Assembly: GCF_036924525.1 (NCBI RefSeq) | Contig: NZ_JAZHRU010000001.1 | Location: 5,795,001 to 5,859,000, forward strand | From: Bradyrhizobium sp. AZCC 1719 | Lineage (GTDB): Bacteria; Pseudomonadota; Alphaproteobacteria; Rhizobiales; Xanthobacteraceae | Reading direction: 5' to 3' | Length of the DNA stretch: 64,000 bases | Shown: positions 1-7,270 of the stretch, in pieces | How positions within the stretch are numbered: position 1 is the first letter of the stretch | Layout: each line of letters starts with the position of its first letter | Notes under the pieces: generated by a model | Seen by the model: only the letters and a program-made list of their open reading frames with translations | Told to the model about the DNA's origin: nothing | Databases searched by the model: none | Made by a program: the position numbers and the translations under genes

Positions 1-1162
1 TGACGCTACCGCCGATCGCCACCGTGCCATCGTCGGGTTCGGCCGAGCCCGCCACCAGCTTCAGCAGCGTCGACTTGCCGGCGCCGTTGACGCCCATCAC
101 GCACCACCGCTCCTTGCGGCGGATCATGAAATCGAGGCCCTGATAGATGGTGCGGCTGCCATAGCCCTTGTGGACGCTCTTCAGGCTGACGACATCCTCG
201 CCCGAGCGCGGCGCCGGCAGGAACTCGAACGCCACCGTCTGCCGCCGCTTCGGCGGCTCGACGCGCTCGATCTTGTCGAGCTTTTTCACCCGGCTCTGCA
301 CCTGCGCCGCATGCGAAGCACGCGCCTTGAAGCGCTCGATGAACTTGATCTCCTTCGCCAGCATCGCCTGCTGGCGTTCGAATTGCGCCTGCTGCTGCTT
401 TTCGTTCAGCGCGCGCTGCTGCTCGTAGAATTCGTAATTGCCGGAATATGTCGTGAGCGTCCCGCCGTCGATCTCGACGACCTTGTTGATGATACGGTTG
501 ATGAACTCGCGGTCATGCGAGGTCATCAACAGCGCGCCCTCGTATCCCTTCAGGAACTGCTCGAGCCAGATCAGGCTCTCGAGGTCGAGATGGTTGCTGG
601 GCTCGTCCAGCAGCATCACGTCAGGCCGCATCAGCAGGATGCGCGCCAACGCGACCCGCATCTTCCAGCCGCCGGAAAGCGCACCGACGTCGCCCTCCAT
701 CATCTCCTGGCTGAAGCCCAAGCCCGACAACGCCTCGCGGGCGCGGCCGTCAAGCGCATAGCCGTCGAGCTCTTCGAAGCGGTGCTGCACCTCGCCGTAG
801 CGCGCGATGATATCTTCCATCTCGTTGGCGCGATCCGGATCGGCCATCGCGGCCTCGAGCTCCCTGAGCTCGTTTGCCACGACGCTGACAGGCCCGGCGC
901 CGTCCATCACCTCGGCCACGGCGCTGCGGCCCGACATCTCGCCGACGTCCTGGCTGAAATAGCCGATAGTAATCCCCCGATCGAGCGAGACCTGGCCCTC
1001 GTCGGGTAGTTCCTGGCCCGAGATCATCCGGAAAAGCGTGGTCTTGCCCGCGCCGTTCGGGCCGACGAGGCCGATCTTCTCGCCCTTCTGAAGGGCTGCG
1101 GAGGCTTCGATGAAGAGGATCTGGTGGCCGACTTGCTTGCTGACGTTATCGAGACGGATCAT
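1..1162 (-). CDS. ABC-F family ATP-binding protein (3' end outside window)
   Basis: The translated minus strand has two ABC ATPase cassettes and no membrane segments, the plan of soluble ABC-F proteins that act on the ribosome (EttA/Uup/YheS group). The first Walker A, GPNGAGKT, lies near residues 34-41; the signature is LSGGWKMR and Walker B is MLLDEPSNHLD, with the usual catalytic Glu. A charged Gln/Glu/Arg-rich linker separates the cassettes, and the second Walker A (GVNGAGKST) lies near residue 356, close to the window edge. The ATG at 1160-1162 gives the typical ABC-F N-terminus MIRLDNVSKQ. No strong Shine-Dalgarno is visible. Roughly 390 codons are present and the C-terminal half-cassette is missing because the window ends. 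Which ABC-F subgroup it belongs to cannot be decided from sequence inspection alone. Confidence 0.9.
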   Translation of the reverse strand, partial: MIRLDNVSKQVGHQILFIEASAALQKGEKIGLVGPNGAGKTTLFRMISGQELPDEGQVSLDRGITIGYFSQDVGEMSGRSAVAEVMDGAGPVSVVANELRELEAAMADPDRANEMEDIIARYGEVQHRFEELDGYALDGRAREALSGLGFSQEMMEGDVGALSGGWKMRVALARILLMRPDVMLLDEPSNHLDLESLIWLEQFLKGYEGALLMTSHDREFINRIINKVVEIDGGTLTTYSGNYEFYEQQRALNEKQQQAQFERQQAMLAKEIKFIERFKARASHAAQVQSRVKKLDKIERVEPPKRRQTVAFEFLPAPRSGEDVVSLKSVHKGYGSRTIYQGLDFMIRRKERWCVMGVNGAGKSTLLKLVAGSAEPDDGTVAIGGSV

Positions 1163-1422
1163 TGGGCCCTGAAGGGAGGAAATCGCTGTGGCCGCTGCTT
1201 AGGACATCTAGCGTGCTTGTGGAAGCGGTTCCGAAATATTCCCGCCCAGCGAGCCACGCTACCTGACAGTGTTTTGGATCGTTTCTGCAACTGTCTCCCG
1301 GGAGTCTTGTCCAGGTGGCCGAATGAGCTTGCCTTTGGGCAGTTAAACCTTCCAGCGCTGCGAACCGATCTGTACCAGCATCGTTAGCCCGTCATCTCCA
1401 ATTGAACCGACGGAGAGTTCCC

Positions 1423-1872
1423 ATGAGCGCAACAGGTCTCGAAGTATTCGACAGAACGCTCCAGATCACCAACACGTGGCTGGACGAAGTGATGACAAAC
1501 CTGCCGCGCGATCGCAAGCTGGCGTGGCATATTCTGGGATCGGTATTGCGAACCATCCGCGACCGGGTTCCGGTCAATCTTGCCGCACATCTCGGCGCGC
1601 AGCTTCCACTGCTGGTGCGCGGCACCTATTACGACCAATGGCGACCGAGTGAAACGCCGAAGGCGTGGCGATCGGCAGACGAGTTTCTCTCCATCGTCTC
1701 GGCAGAACTTAGTTCGCAGAAACCGGTCGATTCCAAAGATGCAGCGCAGGCGGTGTTCCGCGTTCTGAACCATCATGTCGATCCCAATCAGGTCGAGAAG
1801 GTGCGCCACGCGCTTCCGGAAGACGTTCAGGCGTTGTGGCCCCGTAACAACCGGGTTTCATCGGCGGCCTGA
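1423..1872 (+). CDS. DUF2267 domain protein
   Basis: A 149-residue soluble protein that matches the DUF2267 pattern: an alpha-helical repeat with a core resembling 'LRTIRDRVPVNLAAHLGAQLPLLVRG' (residues about 45-65), followed by YYDQWRPS. The family occurs widely in soil bacteria next to stress genes; its biochemical role is unknown. I chose the ATG at 1423 because GGAGAG lies 5-6 bases upstream; a TTG at 1402 would add seven residues and has no better ribosome site. It is followed about 100 bases later by the run of small hydrophilic protein genes and may belong to the same stress-related block (inference). Confidence 0.8.
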   Translation: MSATGLEVFDRTLQITNTWLDEVMTNLPRDRKLAWHILGSVLRTIRDRVPVNLAAHLGAQLPLLVRGTYYDQWRPSETPKAWRSADEFLSIVSAELSSQKPVDSKDAAQAVFRVLNHHVDPNQVEKVRHALPEDVQALWPRNNRVSSAA

Positions 1873-1905
1873 TGCGGCATCTGATCGCGGTTCCGAAGAT
1901 CGACA

Positions 1906-1930
1906 AGAACCCTGATGTTCGCTGGGCGTT
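1906..1930 (+). promoter_or_regulatory. Candidate EcfG (general stress sigma factor) promoter
   Basis: AGAAC at 1906-1910, 16 bases, then CGTT at 1927-1930. The EcfG/sigma-T consensus of rhizobia is GGAAC-N16/17-CGTT, so eight of nine positions match. The -10 ends 39 bases before the ATG of the small hydrophilic gene at 1970, a plausible distance for a short leader. Assignment is by pattern only. Confidence 0.5.
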
Positions 1931-1969
1931 GTCCTGCAGCTCAAAAACAATCAACAACGGGAGCGAGCA

Positions 1970-2152
1970 ATGACCAGACCTCCGCCCGTGCCGCAGGACA
2001 ATCAAAGCCACAAGGGTACCGGCGATCCGAAATCCGGCAACGCCCATGAAGTTCGGAAGGGCCGTGGCCACGTTGAAAATCCCCGTGAGCAGGGGCAACA
2101 GGGCAACACCGCTCAAAACACGACTCATCAGGGCTATCAGCAGGATCGCTGA
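1970..2152 (+). CDS. Small hydrophilic disordered protein (60 aa)
   Basis: A 60-residue protein made almost only of polar, Pro, Gly, Gln, Asn and charged residues (starts MTRPPPVPQDNQ, ends GYQQDR), with no hydrophobic core, signal peptide or cysteine. It is probably intrinsically disordered. GGGAGCGAG precedes the ATG at a good distance. It is the first of four consecutive genes of this composition and follows a candidate EcfG promoter. I recognise no named family; a role in desiccation or osmotic stress is inference from composition and promoter. Confidence 0.7.
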   Translation: MTRPPPVPQDNQSHKGTGDPKSGNAHEVRKGRGHVENPREQGQQGNTAQNTTHQGYQQDR

Positions 2153-2167
2153 TCAGGAGCGAGCACC

Positions 2168-2392
2168 ATGTCGACTTCAACGAAGACGCGCGCGAGCATT
2201 CGCCAGGGCGGCCCGGGCGCTTCCCATGAGAACGCCAAGGCGCCGCTTCACGTCGAAAAGCCGCCCGCCGATGATCCGCAGCGCCGGCATAGCAAGGTGT
2301 CCGGCGGCGGCGGCGAACATGACACCCACCACACTCACGAGCCAGAGCGAAAGGGCGGCGGCACCCACCCCGCATCGAAGGACGCGTCATGA
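2168..2392 (+). CDS. Small hydrophilic His/Gly-rich protein (74 aa)
   Basis: Second member of the small-protein run. The 74 residues are Lys, His, Gly and Pro rich (a GGGGEHDTHHTHEPERKGGG stretch near residues 46-65) and contain no hydrophobic segment. CAGGAGCGAGCACC precedes the ATG. Its stop overlaps the next start (ATGA at 2389-2392), so the two are probably translationally coupled. The His cluster could bind metal, but this is speculation. No family recognised. Confidence 0.7.
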   Translation: MSTSTKTRASIRQGGPGASHENAKAPLHVEKPPADDPQRRHSKVSGGGGEHDTHHTHEPERKGGGTHPASKDAS

Positions 2393-2886
2393 GCACCAAG
2401 CATGTGAAACTGAACCGACCGACTAACGTCGATCTTGTTCGCAATCCGCTGATCGGTGGCTCGAAGGGAACATCGATGGCGCAGGTAACGTCCGACGAGC
2501 TTGAGGAATTCGAGGGCGCCAATACCTTCGAGGGCGACATCGAGAATGATACGAATCCTCAGGGTGGTATCACTAAGGCAGAGGTTCGCAACCGCCGCCG
2601 CGGACCACCGCAAAACGACCGGGACAGCGGTCCGCGGAGAATGCCGCTGCAGGGAAAGAAGACGCACGAGCAGCAACTGCGCATCCTGGAAAGCAAGCCC
2701 GATGTGCCCGACGCGAGACAGATGGAGGAGATCGCGCAGACCCCGCACCCTGGCGGCGCCAAAACAGCGAAGCGCGAAGCACGCCAATCGGAATTTCCGG
2801 TAAGCCGCGGCGGACTCAACCAGGAAAGCCAGCACAACAAGCACAATCGTCCGGGCCAGTCCGGCCACAAGCCTCAAAAGCCATAG
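2389..2886 (+). CDS. Hydrophilic charged protein (165 aa), coupled to upstream gene
   Basis: Third gene of the run, starting inside the stop of the previous gene (ATGA). The 165-residue product is strongly charged, with an acidic middle (DELEEFEGANTFEGDIEND, residues about 36-54) and a basic Gln/Asn/His-rich tail ending in GHKPQKP. There are no cysteines or membrane segments. Composition suggests a disordered or loosely folded cytoplasmic protein. No known domain is recognised; the operon position implies co-expression with the neighbouring small proteins. Confidence 0.7.
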   Translation: MSTKHVKLNRPTNVDLVRNPLIGGSKGTSMAQVTSDELEEFEGANTFEGDIENDTNPQGGITKAEVRNRRRGPPQNDRDSGPRRMPLQGKKTHEQQLRILESKPDVPDARQMEEIAQTPHPGGAKTAKREARQSEFPVSRGGLNQESQHNKHNRPGQSGHKPQKP

Positions 2887-2897
2887 GGGATAGTACT

Positions 2898-3122
2898 ATG
2901 ACACGTGGAGCACACGGAGACGGCAAGCATCTCGGCCCTGGCGCGAAGGGCAAAGGCGCCGGGACGGGCGCCATGACTGACGTGCAGAACGATCTGATCG
3001 GCGACAACGCGGTGCTTTCCAACCGCGACAAGGCCGAGCATTCGCGCAATCGCGGCCAGGACAGCAAATGGTCCCAAACCGAGCAGCTGAAAGACCACGC
3101 CGCAAACAAGGGCCGCGGATAA
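2898..3122 (+). CDS. Small Gly/Lys-rich hydrophilic protein (74 aa)
   Basis: Fourth and last gene of the run, 11 bases after the previous stop. It begins MTRGAHGDGKHLGPGAKGKG, has a conserved-looking central segment (MTDVQNDLIGDNAVLSNRDKAEHSRNRGQDSKWSQ), and ends AANKGRG. The AGGGGATAG before the ATG serves as ribosome site. Like its neighbours it lacks hydrophobic core residues. It converges on the LuxR-type gene on the opposite strand. Function unknown. Confidence 0.7.
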   Translation: MTRGAHGDGKHLGPGAKGKGAGTGAMTDVQNDLIGDNAVLSNRDKAEHSRNRGQDSKWSQTEQLKDHAANKGRG

Positions 3123-3155
3123 GGCGCGAGATTGTCGGTCGACCACGCGCGGAGA

Positions 3156-3533
3156 TCACAGGTTGATCACGCCAAGTCGCGCGGCATGTGCCACAGCATC
3201 GGTGCGGCCGGTGGCATCAAGTTTGTCAAGCAGCGAAGCTACGTGGAATTTGGCGGTATGCACGGATATTCCGAGCTGGCGCGCAATGGTTTTGTTGGAT
3301 GCGCCTTCGGCCATCAGGACAAGCACGTCGCGCTCGCGTGGCGTGAGATCGACATCGGACGCGTCGACGGCCGTCGGCGCGTCGCGTGATATGAGCGTGA
3401 CCGTTGCTGCCTCTCCGGGCGCCGCCAGACGAAGCCCGGACACGACGCCGAGCAGAGATGCGAGCCGGTCCGCCAGCACCGGATCGGCGATCTCGATAGC
3501 TACCACAATGACCGGCGAGGCCGCTTCGCTCAC
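3156..3533 (-). CDS. Short LuxR/FixJ-type DNA-binding regulator
   Basis: A 125-residue protein whose C-terminal half is a clear LuxR-type helix-turn-helix: LTPRERDVLVLMAEGASNKTIARQLGISVHTAKFHVASLLDKL (residues about 63-105). The N-terminal 60 residues resemble the first half of a response-regulator receiver (VIVVAIEIADPVLADRLASLLG) but are far too short for a full 120-residue receiver and have no clear phospho-acceptor Asp, so activity is probably not controlled by ordinary phosphotransfer. Its ATG overlaps the stop of the upstream HtrA-like gene (ATGA), so the two proteins are made together and may act in one sensory pathway (inference). Confidence 0.8.
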   Translation of the reverse strand: MSEAASPVIVVAIEIADPVLADRLASLLGVVSGLRLAAPGEAATVTLISRDAPTAVDASDVDLTPRERDVLVLMAEGASNKTIARQLGISVHTAKFHVASLLDKLDATGRTDAVAHAARLGVINL

Positions 3534-4429
3534 GGCTCTGGCCTTTCACCGATCGTGAGCTTGACTTGCAGCGGTTGGCCGGCGCGGCGAATTGTAATGT
3601 CGACGACGGAGCCGATACTGTCGGGCCCAAGCGATCGTATCAGCGAGCGCGTGCCGGTCAGCTTCTCGTTATTCCAGCCGACGATCACGTCGCCTTGCAG
3701 GATACCAGCAGCGGCCGCGGGACCTGACTTGTCGACACTCATCACCATCGCTCCGACGCCATCGTCGAGCTTGATCGGCTGCAATCCAACCCCGAGATAG
3801 CCCCGCGCAATCCGGCCATGGGTTTCAAGCCTTCCCGCGATCCGGTCGATCGTTGCGCCGGGAATCACAAGAATGCGTCGCACCCCCTGGACTGCCATGC
3901 CAATCGCTTCGCCGGAACCATTGACGGCAAGTCCCCCCTCGTGATTGCTGCGCAGCCGAACGTCGAGCTCGATCCTGGCATCGATCTCACCGCCACGAAG
4001 GCTGCGCCAGCGACCCCCGACCAGCGAGACGACGCCGAGCGCCGCAGTGGGAACGCCATGCTCGGCAGCGACCACGACCATCAGCGAGCCCAGATCCGGA
4101 ACAACAGGCGAGAACGCGACGGAGGCAGTATTAGGGATGGTCTTACCGGCATCACTCTTGGTATCGAGCCGCAGCAGCGCGATGTCGGTGGTGTGATCGC
4201 GTCCTGCGATCTTGGCCGACTGCGTCGTTCCGTCGGCAAGTTTGACTGAGACTTCGCCTTCTTCGGCCAGCGCTTCATCCGCCGTCACGATCAGGCCTGG
4301 TTTCCAGATGAAGCCGGAGGCCCGCGAGCGGTGCGAATGCACCGAGACGATCGCGGACTTTGTCCGGGCGACGACATCGGCAAGGGAGGAGGACAACGAC
4401 GGAAGGATAGCTGCAGTCGGGTCGGGCAT
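3530..4429 (-). CDS. HtrA/S1C-like protein with PDZ domain, catalytic His and Ser missing
   Basis: A 299-residue protein with the HtrA plan: a trypsin-like domain (about 12-195) and a PDZ domain (about 208-294; GYLGVGLQPI, then GILQGDVIVGWNNEKL). The catalytic triad is not intact. At the His position, normally TNNHVV, the sequence is T49-A-D-E52-A-L; at the Ser position, normally GNSGGP, it is N162-H-E164-G-G-L. The Asp motif is kept (T81-D82-IALLRLD). The protein is therefore predicted to be proteolytically inactive and may work as a binding or sensor protein. No signal peptide is evident. CCAGGAG lies ahead of the ATG. It is translationally coupled to the short LuxR regulator. Confidence 0.85.
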   Translation of the reverse strand: MPDPTAAILPSLSSSLADVVARTKSAIVSVHSHRSRASGFIWKPGLIVTADEALAEEGEVSVKLADGTTQSAKIAGRDHTTDIALLRLDTKSDAGKTIPNTASVAFSPVVPDLGSLMVVVAAEHGVPTAALGVVSLVGGRWRSLRGGEIDARIELDVRLRSNHEGGLAVNGSGEAIGMAVQGVRRILVIPGATIDRIAGRLETHGRIARGYLGVGLQPIKLDDGVGAMVMSVDKSGPAAAAGILQGDVIVGWNNEKLTGTRSLIRSLGPDSIGSVVDITIRRAGQPLQVKLTIGERPEP

Positions 4430-4546
4430 GACAGAACTCCTGGATCGGTTGAATCCAATCTGGGAGTTCAGATTGCGTTCGGGAACTAGCCTGGTGGGCA
4501 GGCCGCGGGAGTTTTTCGCCTCGAACGCGGACGTTCCCGCTTCGCA

Positions 4547-4717
4547 CTATGCCGTGTGTCCGGGATCGATGTGCTTTGGCGTCTTCTTCTCCCGTTGAGG
4601 CGTCATCCTCGCAGGATCGGGGGCGCCAGGCACGCCGCGCGGTCCGAGTTGTTCTCGCTGAATATCGTCTTCCGACTTCTCGGGTTCGACGCCATTGGGC
4701 TCGCGATTTCGGGTCAT
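4547..4717 (-). CDS. Small hydrophilic protein (56 aa)
   Basis: A short gene on the minus strand encoding 56 charged residues (MTRNREPNGVEPEKSEDD... ending KHIDPGHTA). It has no hydrophobic core and resembles in style the small proteins at 1970-3122. AAGGAG lies upstream of the ATG with a rather long 13-base spacing. A near-consensus EcfG promoter lies 40 bases upstream. The good agreement of start, stop, composition and promoter supports a real gene, although no family is recognised. Confidence 0.6.
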   Translation of the reverse strand: MTRNREPNGVEPEKSEDDIQREQLGPRGVPGAPDPARMTPQREKKTPKHIDPGHTA

Positions 4718-4757
4718 GGCTGAACGGGTTCTCCTTCGAACATCAGCTCACGCTGTT

Positions 4758-4782
4758 AATGCCTCAGCAGAACACCTGTTCC
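4758..4782 (-). promoter_or_regulatory. Candidate EcfG promoter
   Basis: Read on the minus strand: GGAAC (4782-4778), 16 bases, CATT (4761-4758). This matches GGAAC-N16-CGTT at eight of nine positions, with a perfect -35. The -10 ends 40 bases before the start of the 56-residue gene, almost the same distance as for the promoter at 1906-1930. Confidence 0.55.
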
Positions 4783-4887
4783 TATTCCTGATCTGGCGCA
4801 CGCCGTGGAACCAGCATTGCAGCGTGTTCCCGTGTCACAGCTTCCGAGTGTTGATGCTGCATCAATCAATTTTTCGGGGAACAGGAG

Positions 4888-6114
4888 ATGATCGGCTACC
4901 AGTTCGAGCGCAATCTCTCCGACGACGTGACTTTCCGGCAGAATGCTCGCTTCGGCCATGTTGACGTGACGCTCTCGACGCTGTTCGGCCTCGGTTACGT
5001 CAACGGGGACCCGTCTACAGCTACGTTGGCGCGCGGCAACTTCCTCACACGCGGCATTGCCAATCAGGGCAATCTCGACAGCCAGCTTGAATACCGCTTC
5101 AACACCGGCATCCTCAGACATACCGCGTTGTTCGGCCTCGATCTCAAGCATTACCAGATCGATGATTGGCAAGGCTTTGGCGGCGCTAGACCGCTCAACC
5201 TTTTGAACCCGGTCTACACGCCAACCGCGCGCTTCAATGGCGCCCCCTACCAGGATGCGAGGTTGACCCAGAAGCAGCTCGGCTTCTATGCGCAGGATCA
5301 GATCAAGCTCGATCGCTTTACGCTGGTGCTGAGCGGCCGCAATTATTGGGTTGAAACGGACAACGCGAACCATATCGGCCCCAGCCAGAGCCGCGAGGAC
5401 AGCAAGTTCAGCGGCCGCGCCGGACTGATCTACAATTTCGATTTCGGCCTTGCGCCCTACGTTTCCTATGCGACCAGCTACAATCCGATCATTGGCCAAA
5501 ATGCCGGCCAGTTGCTGTTGCCGGAGACTGGTCAACAAACCGAGGTCGGCTTCAAATTCCAGCCGATCGGCTTCAATGGTCACTTCGGTTTCGCATGGTT
5601 CGACTTGAAGCGTCAGAACGCGCTGACGACCGATCCGACTAATGTATTCCTGCCGACCCAAAACGGCGAGGTCACCTCGCGCGGCTTCGAGCTCGAGGCC
5701 GTCGCCAATCCGCTTCCCGGACTCAAATTGGTCGGTGCGTTCACGACCTACGATCTTTTCATCAGTAAGGATCTGAATCCGGCTCTGATTGGAAAAGCTC
5801 CCACCGCCACGCCGCAGACACTGACCTCGGGCTGGATTGATTACACCTTCCAGAACGGTCCGTTGACCGGTTTCGGCCTCGGCGGCGGCGTGCGCTATAT
5901 CGGCGGCTCCTTTGCCGACAACATCAATACGATGCCGGTCCCCTCCGTCGTACTCGGCGACGTCACCGTTCACTACGAATGGCAGAACTGGCGCGCCGCG
6001 CTCAACGTTATCAACGTCGCCGACACAATTTACGTCGCGAATTGTTCGTCGGTGAACGCCTGCTTCTACGGCGATCGGCGCCGTGCGACGACGAGCCTAT
6101 CATACAAGTGGTAG
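4888..6114 (+). pseudogene. TonB-dependent siderophore receptor, 5'-truncated remnant
   Basis: The 408 residues match the C-terminal part of a FhuA/FoxA-type TonB-dependent outer-membrane receptor: alternating aromatic beta-barrel strands (DVTFRQNARFGHV, QLGFYAQDQIKL, FSGRAGLIYNFDFGLAPYVSYATSYNP, GFELEAVANPLPGLKL) and the typical final strand ATTSLSYKW ending in Trp. Full receptors are about 700-750 residues. The signal peptide, TonB box, plug domain and first barrel strands are absent. Receptor-like sequence in frame extends a few codons upstream (from about 4861, with a stop near 4852), so the 5' end was probably deleted. Without a plug it should not work in siderophore uptake. The intact neighbours downstream suggest a former iron-uptake operon. 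Confidence 0.75.
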
Positions 6115-6136
6115 GAGCGATCGAAGGGAGGCAGCC

Positions 6137-7270
6137 CTGAAAGCCAGAACGGTTCGTATCTGGTCGGTGGTCCATACCTGGAGCAGCCTGATATCGACGC
6201 TGTTCCTGCTGCTGCTGTGCGTCACCGGCCTGCCGCTGATCTTCCATCATGAGATCGACGAGCTGCTTGGCTACGATCCGAAGCCCGAGATCGCACAGCC
6301 GGGCGCGGTGAAACGGAGCATCGACGAGATCGCCCGCACGGCGCTCGCGAACGATCCCGGTCGCGTCCTGCAATATATCTTGTGGGACAAGGACGAACCG
6401 AACAACGTGATCGCCTTCACCAACAACAAGGTCGACGGCGATCCGGATGCCGCAACGCTCAGGGCGTATGATGCATACACCGCCAAGCCGCTCGGCTCGG
6501 TCGGTGGCGGCCCGATGCTGATCTTCCTGAAGCTGCACGTCGATATGTTTGCGGGCCAGCCCGGCAAGCTGTTCCTGGGCGCCATGGGATTCCTGTTCCT
6601 GGTCGCCATCGTCTCCGGCGTCGTGCTATACTGGCCGTTTACGCGCCGTCTGAGCTTCGGCACCCTCAGGGACAAGTCGCGCCGCATTGCCTGGTTCGAC
6701 TGGCACAACCTTCTGGGCGCGGTGACCATCGCATGGGCGCTGGTGGTCGGCGCCACCGGCGTCATCAACACGCTTGCGGAAGTGATGCTGAGCCAGTGGA
6801 AAGCCAACGAGCTCACTGATATGGTCAAACCCTATGCCGGCAAGCCGCCGCCGGTCCATCTCGCCTCGCTTGATGTAGCGCTTGAGAATGCGCGTAAGGC
6901 CGCGCCGGACATGAACGTCTCCTTCGTTGCCTTCCCCGGCACGCCGTTCACGAGCTCGCATCATTTCGCGGTGTTCATGCGCGGCGACACGCCGCTGACG
7001 TCGCGGCTGCTGAAGCCGGTGCTGCTGGATGGCGAAACCGGCGAAGTTTCCGACGCGCGCGATCTTCCGGTCTATCTCAAGGCGCTGCTCGTGTCGCAGC
7101 CGCTGCACTTCGGTGATTATGGCGGCATGCCGCTGAAAATCATCTGGGCGCTGCTCGACATCATGACCATCGTCGTCATCAGCAGCGGGCTCTTTCTGTG
7201 GGTCGTCAAACGCCGCAAGCACCGCAGCCACGCGATAGCGAGGCAGCCTTCCCTGCAGCCGTCGCGATGA
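6137..7270 (+). CDS. PepSY-associated membrane protein (ferric-reductase-like)
   Basis: About 377 residues with four predicted membrane helices and PepSY-type periplasmic parts. The helices are near residues 12-35, 140-165, 195-220 and 335-358. His-containing motifs typical of the family are visible (SVVHTWSS, FLKLHVDMF, WHNLLGA, QPLHFGDYGG). Family members next to TonB siderophore receptors are thought to reduce or release iron from siderophores. The start is unusual: no ATG, GTG or TTG lies near the conserved N-terminus, but a CTG at 6137 sits 5 bases after AAGGGAGG. A GTG at 6083 inside the receptor gene is the alternative and has no good ribosome site. It overlaps the next gene by ATGA. 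Confidence 0.8.
   Translation: MKARTVRIWSVVHTWSSLISTLFLLLLCVTGLPLIFHHEIDELLGYDPKPEIAQPGAVKRSIDEIARTALANDPGRVLQYILWDKDEPNNVIAFTNNKVDGDPDAATLRAYDAYTAKPLGSVGGGPMLIFLKLHVDMFAGQPGKLFLGAMGFLFLVAIVSGVVLYWPFTRRLSFGTLRDKSRRIAWFDWHNLLGAVTIAWALVVGATGVINTLAEVMLSQWKANELTDMVKPYAGKPPPVHLASLDVALENARKAAPDMNVSFVAFPGTPFTSSHHFAVFMRGDTPLTSRLLKPVLLDGETGEVSDARDLPVYLKALLVSQPLHFGDYGGMPLKIIWALLDIMTIVVISSGLFLWVVKRRKHRSHAIARQPSLQPSR

Noticed and set aside
2467..2492. GGAAC-N17-CGTC inside the 165-residue gene as a further EcfG promoter
   Set aside because: It is inside a coding region, has no gene start at the usual distance and differs in the -10.
4851..4865. TTGATGCTGCATCAA as FNR/FixK box
   Set aside because: The FixK box is TTGAT-N4-ATCAA; here the spacer is five bases, so only a palindrome of unknown meaning remains.
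4756..5973. 405-codon minus-strand frame across the TonB receptor remnant
   Set aside because: It is antisense to clear beta-barrel coding sequence and shows no protein-like motifs.
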